Shown here piece by piece: positions 37,615 through 46,264 of a DNA stretch of 64,000 nucleotides. Every line of letters starts with the position of its first letter. Positions within the stretch are counted from its first letter, which is position 1. A program made the position numbers and the translations under genes. Below the pieces are notes generated by a model. It searched no databases and was not told the origin of the DNA. It worked only from the letters and a program-made list of their open reading frames with translations. Location: assembly GCF_014206975.1 (NCBI RefSeq), contig NZ_JACHOU010000007.1, forward strand, positions 62,001 through 126,000. The letters run 5' to 3'. Origin of the DNA: Aminobacter aganoensis. GTDB lineage: Bacteria > Pseudomonadota > Alphaproteobacteria > Rhizobiales > Rhizobiaceae.

Positions 37615-38670
37615 CTAGCCGATACGCCGCGCCGCCGTCTCGGCCATCGCCTCGACGAGGCCGAGGTGCCATTCGGCCCGGCAATAGGCCCGGAAATCGA
37701 AGCATGGCAGCCCGGGGCAAACCTCGAACTCGATGAGGTGGACGGTGTCGTCGGCCTCGACGCGGAAATCGAGCGAAAAGACATCGCGCAGGCCGAGCCC
37801 GGCCATCAGCCGCGCCGCGATCCGCCTGATCTTTTCGGCAGCGAGCGGCTGCACCGCATCGACATGAACGAGCTCCGGCTCGCTGTAGCGCCCGGCGGCC
37901 CTGGCCGCGGTGCCGGTGTCGCCGTACAGCGCCATGCTGTCCGCCATGGTCTGGAAGTCGCCGCCTGAATCGACAAAGACAATGCCCAGCGCCTCGGGCC
38001 CGGCATCGGGATCGATGGCCAGGAAGCTGGCGCGCACGTTGCGCCCGGCGACATAGGGCTGGACGACGACATCGTCACGATAGGCATCGAACACCCTGCG
38101 CCCGAGCGCCAGCGCCTCGTCCGCCACGCGGATGCGCGAATCCGCCCAGATGCCGATCTTGGCGCCGAGCCGGTTCGGCTTGACGAAATAGCCCGTCGAA
38201 GACGCCGGCGGTTCGACCAGCCAGGTGCCGCCGCGCACAAGGCCTGCCTGCGGCACGGGCAGGTCGAGCGCGGCAAGAACCGCGCCTGCCCTGAACTTGT
38301 CCTGGCACAGCGCAAACAGGCTGTCGTCGGCGCCGATGGTTCGCAGGCCATTCAGCCTTGCCAGCGCCGGGGCCGCGCCACCGCGGAAATAGGCGATGCC
38401 GTCGGTCAGCGTCCACACCAGGCTGCTGCGGCGGTCGCATGTCGCCAGGACCTCGGCAGCGTCGTCGAGCTCGACGGCACGGAAACCGAGGCCACGCGTC
38501 GCGCAGGCTGCGGCGAGCGCATCGAACTCCGGCGCCAGGTCGGTCGACTGCGCCAGATAGGACGAAACCTCCGTCGCCGCCTGGGCCGAAAACCCGTCGG
38601 CCCGCAGCCGGTCGAAGCAGGCGCGCTCCGGTTCGTGGACGAGAATGAGCGTCGGGCCTTGTCCAGTCAT
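37615..38670 (-). CDS. ATP-grasp ligase-like protein (D-Ala-D-Ala ligase superfamily)
   Basis: A 351-residue ATP-grasp protein. A pre-ATP-grasp domain (1-115) is followed by KFRAGAVLAALDLPVPQAGL, the ATP-lysine region GYFVKPNRLGAKIGIW, VVVQPYVAGRNVRASF and the C-terminal metal segment LIEFEVCPGLPCFDFR. In D-Ala-D-Ala ligases that last motif ends ExN; here the position reads E-F-E, so the metal site differs. It likely forms an amide or ester bond on an amino acid or peptide; the substrate is unknown. Convergent with the rlpA-like gene. Confidence 0.82.
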   Translation of the reverse strand: MTGQGPTLILVHEPERACFDRLRADGFSAQAATEVSSYLAQSTDLAPEFDALAAACATRGLGFRAVELDDAAEVLATCDRRSSLVWTLTDGIAYFRGGAAPALARLNGLRTIGADDSLFALCQDKFRAGAVLAALDLPVPQAGLVRGGTWLVEPPASSTGYFVKPNRLGAKIGIWADSRIRVADEALALGRRVFDAYRDDVVVQPYVAGRNVRASFLAIDPDAGPEALGIVFVDSGGDFQTMADSMALYGDTGTAARAAGRYSEPELVHVDAVQPLAAEKIRRIAARLMAGLGLRDVFSLDFRVEADDTVHLIEFEVCPGLPCFDFRAYCRAEWHLGLVEAMAETAARRIG

Positions 38671-38832
38671 CGGGCACGCTTCCAGCTGGCATGGCGAAGC
38701 AGACGTGCAGCGCCATCAACCGACAATGGCATCCCCGATCCACCCGTCATGCCGGAAAACCGACCTGTTGCCACTGCTCGGGCGACAGGTGGAGCGCGAG
38801 CCACGAAAGCGCAGGGCCCGTTTGATAACTCG

Positions 38833-38850
38833 CCTGCCGAGACCGGCAGG
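38833..38850 (-). terminator. Weak terminator-like hairpin after SMP-30 gene
   Basis: A 7-bp stem CCTGCCG / CGGCAGG with an AGAC loop, 20 bp beyond the end of the sugar operon. No T run follows. Confidence 0.4.
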
Positions 38851-38870
38851 GTAGAGTTTGCAAACAGACC

Positions 38871-39740
38871 TCAGACCAGGACGTTCGGCTCGTGCCGCCC
38901 ATTGACGACGACGTCGAGCAGGAAGGTCTTGCCGGCATGCGGGTCGGCCCGCAGCGCCTCGGCGCTCAAACCTTCAGTCGCACTCGTCACCGCCAAGCGG
39001 TCCGCCGCGGCGCCGACAAATGCCGGGCAGGTGGCCTGGCCTGCCGGCACCGGCACGCTGCGCAGCAGGCTGCCATCGGGCGCATAGGCGTCGAGGCGAC
39101 CGCCGCCCCAGCAGGCATTCCACAGCACGCCGTCGCGGTCGACCACCGAGCCGTCGATGCCGCCCTTGTCGCCGCGGCGGTCGACGAACAGCTTCGGCTC
39201 GCCCAGCGGCAGGCCGGTGTCGGCATCGCAGTCGAGACGGTAGAGCAGGTTGACGGCGGTATCGACGAAATAGGCGGTCTTGCCGTCGGCGCTGAAGCAG
39301 ATCGAGTTGGGAATGCTGATCGCGGGAAACAGCAGCCGGAGCTCGCCACGGAAATACCAGTAGATGGCGCCCGCGCCGGCCTCTGCGTTCTTGCCCATGG
39401 TGCCGAACCACAGCGCACCGCAAGGGTGCACGCGGGCATCGTTGGAGCGCGTGCCGGTGTTGGCGGCCTCCACCGACATGTGCGGCGTCAGCTTGCCGGT
39501 CGCGGCGTCGCGGATATGGAGCCCGGTCTCGGTCAACAGCAGCTGGCGCTCGCCGTCGATCGTGGCGATGGCACTCGCCATCTCGCCAAGCTGATGGGTG
39601 CGCGTCGCTCCGCCCGACAGCTTCCTTTCCAGCATCCGGCTGGCCAGAATATCGAACCAATAGAGCGTGTCGGTGGCCGGATCGTAGGTCGGCCCCTCGC
39701 CCAGGCTGCAGGCTTCGTCGGACAGGATCACGGTGGCCAT
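38871..39740 (-). CDS. SMP-30/gluconolactonase family lactonase
   Basis: A 289-residue six-bladed beta-propeller that hydrolyses sugar lactones. Metal ligand regions are LGEGPTYDPATDTLYWFDI (Glu near 14), an NDARVHPCGALWFGTM segment (Asn and Asp near 100), SICFSADGKTAYFVDT and GIDGSVVDRDGVLWNACW with the catalytic-type Asp near 199. ATG 39740 has GGGAG upstream. It is last in the operon SDR-dgoK-dgoA-lactonase, where it would open the lactone made by the SDR. Confidence 0.92.
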   Translation of the reverse strand: MATVILSDEACSLGEGPTYDPATDTLYWFDILASRMLERKLSGGATRTHQLGEMASAIATIDGERQLLLTETGLHIRDAATGKLTPHMSVEAANTGTRSNDARVHPCGALWFGTMGKNAEAGAGAIYWYFRGELRLLFPAISIPNSICFSADGKTAYFVDTAVNLLYRLDCDADTGLPLGEPKLFVDRRGDKGGIDGSVVDRDGVLWNACWGGGRLDAYAPDGSLLRSVPVPAGQATCPAFVGAAADRLAVTSATEGLSAEALRADPHAGKTFLLDVVVNGRHEPNVLV

Positions 39741-39742
39741 GG

Positions 39743-40378
39743 TCAGGCTCCCTTGCCGATGGCGTCCCAGCCGGCGACGGCGGCACGGGCGCGCTCGCCG
39801 ACTTCGGCTGCAGCCATGCCCGGCTTGTACAGGCTCGAGCCGAGGCCGAACAGTTGCACGCCGACCTTGGCATAGGCGTCGAAATCGGCTTCCGAAACGC
39901 CGCCGACGACGCCAACCTGCGTCTCCTTGGGCAGCACGGCGCGAATGGCCGAAATGCCACCCGTGCCGAGCACGCTTGCGGGGAAGAACTTCAGCGCCGA
40001 AGCGCCGAGCTTGAGGGCGAGGAAAGCGTCGGTCGGCGTGAAGACGCCTGGCATCGTCACCATCTTGTGCACGCCGGCGCGGCCCATCACCTCGGCGTCG
40101 ATGTTCGGGCTGACCAGCAGGCGCCCGCCGGCGTCGTGGAGCCGGTCGACATCCTTGGCCCACACCACCGTGCCGCCGCCGACCAGCGCCGTGGGCAGCG
40201 CCTTGGCCAACATCTCGATCGAGCGGAACGGATCGGGCGAATTGAGCGGCACCTCGATCGCCTCGATGCCGGCGTCGAAGACGGCGCGGCCGACGTCGAG
40301 CGCCTCCTCGGGTTTCAGGCCGCGCAGGATGGCGACGAGGCCGCGGCCAAGTTCCGGAAATGGAGCCGTTACAGTCAT
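39743..40378 (-). CDS. dgoA: 2-dehydro-3-deoxy-6-phosphogalactonate aldolase
   Basis: Cleaves KDPGal to pyruvate and glyceraldehyde-3-phosphate. The 211-residue class I aldolase has the Glu in IEVPLNSP, VGGGTVVW, the PN segment SPNIDAEV and the Schiff-base Lys in ALKFFPAS. As I recall, the IEVPLNSPDPFRSI region distinguishes the galactonate enzyme from KDPG aldolase Eda. It lies 4 bp after dgoK and 2 bp before the lactonase gene. Confidence 0.92.
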   Translation of the reverse strand: MTVTAPFPELGRGLVAILRGLKPEEALDVGRAVFDAGIEAIEVPLNSPDPFRSIEMLAKALPTALVGGGTVVWAKDVDRLHDAGGRLLVSPNIDAEVMGRAGVHKMVTMPGVFTPTDAFLALKLGASALKFFPASVLGTGGISAIRAVLPKETQVGVVGGVSEADFDAYAKVGVQLFGLGSSLYKPGMAAAEVGERARAAVAGWDAIGKGA

Positions 40379-40382
40379 GTCG

Positions 40383-41315
40383 TCATCCCTCAGCAAGCAT
40401 TCCATTGCGCCGCGCCGCGGCCACCAGTCCCGAAAGCACCGCCTTGTCGGCATCGGCGATGCGCACCGCCAGCCCGCCGAGCGTCAGCGCCTCGGCATAA
40501 AGCGCGCCGAGCGGTCCCGAACCGACGAGCACCACCGGCGTTTCGCGCTTGCCGAAGCGGCGTGTCGCCGAGGCGATCTCGGCGCCGATCAGAAGGCCCG
40601 ACAGGGCGGCTGCGGCATCGGCCTGTCCGAGGCCGGACAACAGGCCGGCAGCGCGGATGCCGAACAGGCGGGCGCCGATATCGCCATCGCTCAGCGCCTC
40701 ATTGCACCAGTCCCGGAAGACGGCATTGTCGGGCGCCACCGGTGCCGGCTTCTCGCCGAGCGAGTGGCGCAGGATGGAATGCTGGGCAAAGACCGAAAAC
40801 ATCTCGCCGGTCGGCCAGGTGCCGAAGCCGGCGACGGTGCCGTCGTCGACGCCGACCCATTTGCAGTGGGTGCCGGGCATGCAGACGAGATGGCTGCCGG
40901 AGCCGACCTCGGCGGCGACGCCGGCCAGCTGGGTCTCCTCGCCGCGCATCACGTCGGGCGCGCCTTCCTTGCGCTGGGCAAGCCCCGGCACGATGCGCAC
41001 GTCACGGCCGGCACCGGGGACCGGCACCGCGGCGCCCAGGATGTCGCCGAGCGACGCCGGCACCTCGACATAGGGCGCCTCGATCCAGCCCTGACGGGCG
41101 CCGGCCATGCCGCAGACGATGGCCGGCAGGTCGGCGGGCGCCCCCATGCTGGCGAGATGACCGTCGAGGACCGGCGCAAAACCCTTGTGCTGGGCGGTGA
41201 GCAAGCCTTCGTCGCTGCGGCGCTCGTCGACGACAGCGCCCGTCGCGTCGAGCAGCCAGACGCGCATCCGCGTGGTGCCCCAGTCGACGGCGGCGATTGT
41301 TGGCTTCGGACTCAC
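40383..41315 (-). CDS. dgoK: 2-dehydro-3-deoxygalactonokinase
   Basis: Phosphorylates KDGal for the DgoA aldolase. The 310-residue protein starts with the actin-fold nucleotide motif AAVDWGTTRMRVWLLD and has CGMAGARQGWIEAPYV, MPGTHCKWVGVDDG and TWPTGEMFSVF, all typical of DgoK. The start is a GTG at 41315 with GGAGG; it overlaps the stop of the upstream SDR gene by four bases. Confidence 0.94.
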   Translation of the reverse strand: MSPKPTIAAVDWGTTRMRVWLLDATGAVVDERRSDEGLLTAQHKGFAPVLDGHLASMGAPADLPAIVCGMAGARQGWIEAPYVEVPASLGDILGAAVPVPGAGRDVRIVPGLAQRKEGAPDVMRGEETQLAGVAAEVGSGSHLVCMPGTHCKWVGVDDGTVAGFGTWPTGEMFSVFAQHSILRHSLGEKPAPVAPDNAVFRDWCNEALSDGDIGARLFGIRAAGLLSGLGQADAAAALSGLLIGAEIASATRRFGKRETPVVLVGSGPLGALYAEALTLGGLAVRIADADKAVLSGLVAAARRNGMLAEG

Positions 41316-42079
41316 AGGATACCTCCATCGACGATCAGCGTTTGCGCCGTCAGCATCCTCGATGCGTCCGACGCCAGGAACAGCACGGTGCCCACCATGT
41401 CTTCGGGCAGCATCGTGCGCTTGATGCACTGCCGCGATATGTGCGCCTCGAGCGCCTTCTCGCTGACCCACAATTCGCGCTGCCGCTCGGTGATGACCCA
41501 GCCCGGCGCCACCGCATTGACCCTGATGTTGTCGGGGCCGTAGCGGCCGGCGAGGCCCTTGGTCAGGCCGACGATCGCGGCCTTTGCCGCGGTATAGGCC
41601 GGCATGGCGCCAATGTTGAGCATGTAGGAGGTCGAGCTGAAATTGACGATCGAGCCGCCGCCGGCCTTGACCATGCCCGGCGCCACCGCCTGGATGGTGA
41701 AGAAGTGCGGCCTGAGGTTGACCGCCTGGTTGTCGTCCCAGCTCTCCGGCGTGACCTCCGCCACCTCGTGGCGCACGTCGTTGGCGGCGTTGTTGACCAG
41801 CACTGTCACCGGCCCATGCTCCTCCTCCGCGCGGCCGACGGCCCGGCGCAACTCGGCGATGTCGGTGAGGTCGGCGCGCAGATAGAGCGGCCGGTTGCCC
41901 GTCGCCTGCTCGATCTCGTCGCACAGGTCTTGGCTCGGCTGCAGGGCGATGTCGATGAAGGCGACCTTGGCGCCCTGGCGGGCGAAGGCTTCGGTCAGCG
42001 CGGCGCCAATGCCGCTGCCGCCGCCGGTGATGAGCACCGACTGACCTTCGAGATCAGGAAATCGTGCCGATGGCATCAT
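41312..42079 (-). CDS. SDR dehydrogenase, probable sugar 1-dehydrogenase
   Basis: A 255-residue classical SDR with all key residues: TGGGSGIG loop, NNAAND, the Ser in NFSSTSYM and YTAAKAA. FIDI at the end of beta-2 suggests NAD rather than NADP. As first gene of a lactonase/KDGal kinase/KDPGal aldolase operon it is likely to oxidise D-galactose, or a related sugar such as L-arabinose or D-fucose, to the lactone. ATG 42079 follows GGGGGAAAG. Confidence 0.85.
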   Translation of the reverse strand: MMPSARFPDLEGQSVLITGGGSGIGAALTEAFARQGAKVAFIDIALQPSQDLCDEIEQATGNRPLYLRADLTDIAELRRAVGRAEEEHGPVTVLVNNAANDVRHEVAEVTPESWDDNQAVNLRPHFFTIQAVAPGMVKAGGGSIVNFSSTSYMLNIGAMPAYTAAKAAIVGLTKGLAGRYGPDNIRVNAVAPGWVITERQRELWVSEKALEAHISRQCIKRTMLPEDMVGTVLFLASDASRMLTAQTLIVDGGIL

Positions 42080-42249
42080 GATCTTTCCCCCGGGCAAGGC
42101 TGGCCGCGCAGCGCGCCTGTATTAGCCCATCGACCTGCAAAGCGGAAACGCTTTTCGGCCGCCGGAGACGTCTTTTTCAAACGATTGAAGAAGCGATGAA
42201 ACGTTGCAACCGGAAGCGGCAGAGCGGGCGCCGAAGCCCCTGCCCTTGC

Positions 42250-43614
42250 TCAGATCGCCCGTGCGTAGGCCGCGCCGCGATGGGCCTCGCGGAGATAGCC
42301 GAGCGTCGCGTCGGCATCGGCCGGGCGGCCGAACAGATAGCCCTGCCCGCCGGCACAGCCGAACTGCACCAGCCGCTCGGCCTGGGCTTCCATCTCGATG
42401 CCTTCGGCAACGACATCCATGCCGAGGCCCTCGCACATCGCCAGGATGGCGCGGATGATGTGCTCGGACGGCCGGTCCTCAAGGATCGAGGCGACGAAGG
42501 CGCGGTCGATCTTGAGCTTGTCGAAGCGGAATTCGCGCAGGCGGCCGAGCGACGACTGGCCGGTGCCGAAATCGTCGAGCGACACGCGGATGCCGACGCG
42601 GCGCAGGTCCTCGACGATCTTTTCGGCCGAAGCCGGATCGGTCATCAGGCCGGTTTCGGTGATCTCGATCTCGAGGCGGCGCGGGTCGAAGCCGGTGCGT
42701 TCGAGGATCGACAGGATGTGCAGGCCGGTGTTCTGGTCGACGAGCTGCGACGGCGACAGGTTGAACGACAGGAACATGTCCTGCGGCCAGCTGCGCGCCG
42801 CTTCCGCCGCCTTGCGCAGCACCAGCTGCGACAGCGGGCCGATGATGCCGCGTTCTTCGGCGATGGGAATGAACACGGCCGGCGACACCGGGCCGAGATC
42901 GCGGTCGGTCCAGCGGGCCAGCGCCTCGAAACCGATGGTGCGGCGGCTGTTGAGGTCGACGATCGGCTGGAAATGCGGCGCGACCTCGCCGGCCGCTACG
43001 GCGCGGCGCAGCGCCTGCTCGATGCGGGTGACGCGCTTGGCCGCCTCCTCCATCTCGCGGGTGTAGACGACGACGCGGCCGCGGCCCGAGCGCTTGGCGT
43101 GGTAGAGCGCGGTCTCGGCCTTGCGCACCAGCGTCTCGGTGGTGTCGTCGCTGGAATGGAACAGCGAGCAGCCGACCGAGGCCGACAGGCGCGCGGTGCG
43201 CTCGCCGACATCGTAGGGCGCCGACAGTATCTCGATCAGCATGCGGGCCTTTTCGGCGGCCGCATCCTCGGAGAACACCAGCGGATAGAGGAAGGCGAAT
43301 TCGTCGGCGCCGATGCGCGCCACTGCCGAATAGCCGTCGCAGGCGGCACGCAGGCGCATCGCCACCTGGATCAGGATATCGTCGCCGGCCCGATGGCCGA
43401 ACAGGTCGTTGATCGGCTTGAAGCCGTCGAGATCGAGGATGCCGACGGTGAACGGTGCCGGGTCCTCGGCGCGGTCGTCGATCAGCCGTTCGACCTTGTC
43501 GAAGAACCGGCGCTGATTGCCGAGCCCGGTCAAGGCGTCGGTGAAGGCCAGATCCGCCGTGTCCCTGTCCGAAAAGCTCGCGCCGAGTGACATGCCTGGT
43601 CTCTGTTCTTCCAT
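42250..43614 (-). CDS. GGDEF-EAL protein, probable c-di-GMP phosphodiesterase
   Basis: A soluble 454-residue two-domain protein. The GGDEF domain (about 20-180) has the degenerate signature GADEF at 102-106 in ARIGADEFAF, so cyclase activity is doubtful. The EAL domain (about 195-440) is intact: FEALARW, FNLSPSQL, EITETGL, DDFGTG, KIDRAF and VAEGIE. Net hydrolysis of c-di-GMP is expected, with the GGDEF part perhaps sensing GTP. No sensor domain precedes it. The start is uncertain: ATG 43614, ATG 43593 and TTG 43668 are all possible. Confidence 0.88.
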   Translation of the reverse strand: MEEQRPGMSLGASFSDRDTADLAFTDALTGLGNQRRFFDKVERLIDDRAEDPAPFTVGILDLDGFKPINDLFGHRAGDDILIQVAMRLRAACDGYSAVARIGADEFAFLYPLVFSEDAAAEKARMLIEILSAPYDVGERTARLSASVGCSLFHSSDDTTETLVRKAETALYHAKRSGRGRVVVYTREMEEAAKRVTRIEQALRRAVAAGEVAPHFQPIVDLNSRRTIGFEALARWTDRDLGPVSPAVFIPIAEERGIIGPLSQLVLRKAAEAARSWPQDMFLSFNLSPSQLVDQNTGLHILSILERTGFDPRRLEIEITETGLMTDPASAEKIVEDLRRVGIRVSLDDFGTGQSSLGRLREFRFDKLKIDRAFVASILEDRPSEHIIRAILAMCEGLGMDVVAEGIEMEAQAERLVQFGCAGGQGYLFGRPADADATLGYLREAHRGAAYARAI

Positions 43615-43887
43615 TGATTGCAATCGTTGCAGGACACTGGCAGCAAAGCGTTTAGGAATTGTATTCAATCCGTCATTTACGAAACCGGTTTCAATCCCTG
43701 CCCCTGGCCCCGGTTCGCCGGCGCTTCGCGGTACTCCTGCAAAGCCGCGTCAGGCGATTGCGCAGCGCCAAGACACCGTCCTGCCATTGCATAAGGCGGC
43801 CAAATTGCTACATCCTCGTCACCCAGGCGTGCGGCCGGTTCCGCTTGTCCGCGCCATCACCATCGACCAGCCGCGCCGGAGACCTCC

Positions 43888-44829
43888 ATGCCGCTCAAGA
43901 TCGCCGTCCAGATGGACCATATCTCCACAGTCAACATCGCCGGCGACACGTCGTTCGCGCTGTCGCTGGAGGCCCAGCGCCGTGGCCACGAGCTCTACCA
44001 CTACACGCCCGACCGGCTGTCGATGCGCGACGGCAAGGTCTTTGCCCGCATCGAGACGCTGGACGTGCGCGACGTCAAGGGCGACCATTTCACCCTCGGC
44101 GAGCCGGTCCGCACCGACCTGTCGGAGATGGACGTGATCCTGTTGCGCCAGGATCCGCCCTTCGACATGAACTACATCACCACCACCCACATCCTCGAAC
44201 GCATCCATCCGAAGACGCTGGTCGTCAACGACCCGGCGTGGGTGCGCAACAGCCCGGAAAAGATCTTCGTCACCGAATTCGCCGACCTGATGCCGGAAAC
44301 CCTGATCACCAAGGACCCGGCAGAAGTCACCGCCTTCCGCAAGGAGTTCGGCGACATCATCGTCAAGCCGCTCTACGGCAATGGCGGCGCCGGCATCTTC
44401 CACCTGCACGAGGCCGACAGGAACCTGTCGTCGCTGCTCGAAATGTTCGGCCAGATGTTCCGCGAGCCCTACATCGTCCAGCGCTACCTCAAGGACGTGC
44501 GCAAGGGCGACAAGCGCATCATCCTGATCGACGGCGAACCCGCCGGCGCCATCAACCGGGTGCCGGCCGAGCATGACGCCCGCTCCAACATGCATGCCGG
44601 CGGCCGCGCCGAGAAAACAGAGTTGACAGCCCGCGAACGCGAAATCTGCGCCCGCATCGGCCCGTCGCTGCGCGAACGCGGCTTCATCCTCGTCGGCATC
44701 GACGTCATCGGCGACTACATGACCGAGATCAACGTGACCTCGCCGACCGGCATCCGCGAGGTCAAGAAGTTCGGCGGCGCCGACATCGCCGCGCTGTTCT
44801 GGGACGCAGTGGAGAAGAAGCGGGCCTGA
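43888..44829 (+). CDS. gshB: Glutathione synthetase
   Basis: Joins glycine to gamma-glutamylcysteine. The 313-residue ATP-grasp enzyme starts [20 protein letters not shown] and has [30 protein letters not shown], the [14 protein letters not shown] region, the [20 protein letters not shown] loop and the metal motif [13 protein letters not shown]. Length and motifs match proteobacterial GshB. It is a single gene. Confidence 0.96.
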   Translation: MPLKIAVQMDHISTVNIAGDTSFALSLEAQRRGHELYHYTPDRLSMRDGKVFARIETLDVRDVKGDHFTLGEPVRTDLSEMDVILLRQDPPFDMNYITTTHILERIHPKTLVVNDPAWVRNSPEKIFVTEFADLMPETLITKDPAEVTAFRKEFGDIIVKPLYGNGGAGIFHLHEADRNLSSLLEMFGQMFREPYIVQRYLKDVRKGDKRIILIDGEPAGAINRVPAEHDARSNMHAGGRAEKTELTAREREICARIGPSLRERGFILVGIDVIGDYMTEINVTSPTGIREVKKFGGADIAALFWDAVEKKRA

Positions 44830-44849
44830 TCGGCCCGCCTCCGTCCTCG

Positions 44850-46037
44850 CTAGCGCTTCCCGAGCAGCCTGAGGCCGCCCAGCGTCGCCAGCGCCATGAC
44901 CGCGCAATAAGCCGCCAGCGGCCAGGCCGTGTCGCCGCCGAGCATGACGATGACCAGCGTGCCGACGATGCCGACGATCAGGCTCTGGACGCAGAAATAA
45001 AGCGCGACGGCTGCGCCCGCGGCATCGCCGAACGCTTCGAGCGCGCCATTCGCCGTCACCGCGCCGGCGAAGACGATGCCGACCGAAATCGCCCACATCG
45101 GCACGACGAAAGTCCAGAACGACGGTTCGGCGAACAGCTGGCCGAGGGCCAGCAATGCGGCACCGAAGATCAGCATCGCCATGCCTCGCGCCAGGCACCC
45201 CGCGATGCCCCAGCGCGCAACGAACCATTTGGCGAAGCGCGTGGTGACGATCATCGCCAGCGCCGCCGTGGCAAAGGCCAGGCTGAAACCGAGCTGCGAA
45301 TAGCCGGCCTTGTCGATGAGCACGCGCGGCGCCGTCGAGAAGAAGACGAAGAACGCGCCCATCGCCGCGCTGAAGCCCAGCGTGTAGACCCAAAAAGCGG
45401 GACTCTTCAGGATTTGCCGGAAGGCCGGGCGCGGCTGCGTTGCCCCCTTGGGCCGCGTCTCGTGCCAGCGCGGCAGGGCATTCAGCGCGGCAGCGAGGGC
45501 AAGGATGCCCAGCGCCGTGAAGATCGCCCGCCAGCCGAGGCTTTCGGCGACCAGCGCGCCGGCGATCGGGCCGAGCGCCGGCACGCAGGCCAGCATGGAA
45601 CTGAACAGGCCATAGATGACTGTACCTTCCGCCCGCTCGGCATAGACGTCGCGCACCGTGGCGAAGGTGGCGACGAGAGCCGCCGACGCACCCAGCGCCT
45701 GGATCACGCGCAGGACTAAGAAGACCGCCGCAGACGATGTGACGGCGAGCAGGAACGAGGCCATGGCGAACAGCACCGCGCCGCCGAGCAACACGGGGCG
45801 GCGGCCGATGCGGTCGGAGACGGGCCCGAAGAAGACCTGGCCGAGGCCGAGCACGATCATGTAGAGGCTCAGCGTCAGCTGGACGATGCCGGGCGTCGTG
45901 CCGAGGATGGCAGGCATCTGCGGCACGACGGGCAGGTAGATGTCCATGGCCAGCGAGGCCAGGATGTCGAAGGGCGCCATCAGCAGCAGCGCCGCCGGCA
46001 GGGAATGGCCCCAGGTGGAAAAGTTTCGATTGGGCAT
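44850..46037 (-). CDS. MFS drug exporter, CmlA/FloR (phenicol) family
   Basis: A 395-residue, 12-helix antiporter of the Bcr/CflA-DHA1 group. Motif A is GPVSDRIGRRPVLLGG. Long stretches such as LPAALLLMAPFDILASLAMD, VIYGLFSS and GAFFVFFSTAPRVLIDKAG match my memory of the florfenicol/chloramphenicol exporter FloR more than Bcr. Export of amphenicols is therefore plausible, but unproven. ATG 46037 gives MPNRNFSTWGHSLP; ATG 46046 adds three residues. The leader holds an 11-bp hairpin (46115-46144). It lies at the end of a minus-strand stretch after a GGDEF gene. Confidence 0.87.
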   Translation of the reverse strand: MPNRNFSTWGHSLPAALLLMAPFDILASLAMDIYLPVVPQMPAILGTTPGIVQLTLSLYMIVLGLGQVFFGPVSDRIGRRPVLLGGAVLFAMASFLLAVTSSAAVFLVLRVIQALGASAALVATFATVRDVYAERAEGTVIYGLFSSMLACVPALGPIAGALVAESLGWRAIFTALGILALAAALNALPRWHETRPKGATQPRPAFRQILKSPAFWVYTLGFSAAMGAFFVFFSTAPRVLIDKAGYSQLGFSLAFATAALAMIVTTRFAKWFVARWGIAGCLARGMAMLIFGAALLALGQLFAEPSFWTFVVPMWAISVGIVFAGAVTANGALEAFGDAAGAAVALYFCVQSLIVGIVGTLVIVMLGGDTAWPLAAYCAVMALATLGGLRLLGKR

Positions 46038-46114
46038 GACAGGCATCCGCTCAAATGAATTTCATCTGGCGGCGAACTGCCACTTCGCTTGTTTAAGGGA
46101 TGAGAGGGCAGGGC

Positions 46115-46144
46115 GCCGCAACAACGTCTCGGGGTTGTTGCGGC
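46115..46144 (-). promoter_or_regulatory. Hairpin in the leader of the FloR-like gene
   Basis: An 11-bp perfect stem GCCGCAACAAC / GTTGTTGCGGC with an 8-nt loop, 78 bp upstream of the exporter ATG and 120 bp beyond the GGDEF gene stop. It could end the upstream transcript or act as an attenuator, as leader structures do for cmlA. There is no T run after it. Confidence 0.4.
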
Positions 46145-46264
46145 CTATCTGTCTGCTGACTTGGCTGTGCCCATGTTCATGTCGCGACTGCTCGCCTTGA
46201 TCTCCAGGGCAGCCATATCAGCAGGGTTTGCGCGCAACAAGCCTGTGCGGAGACGGATCGGGCC

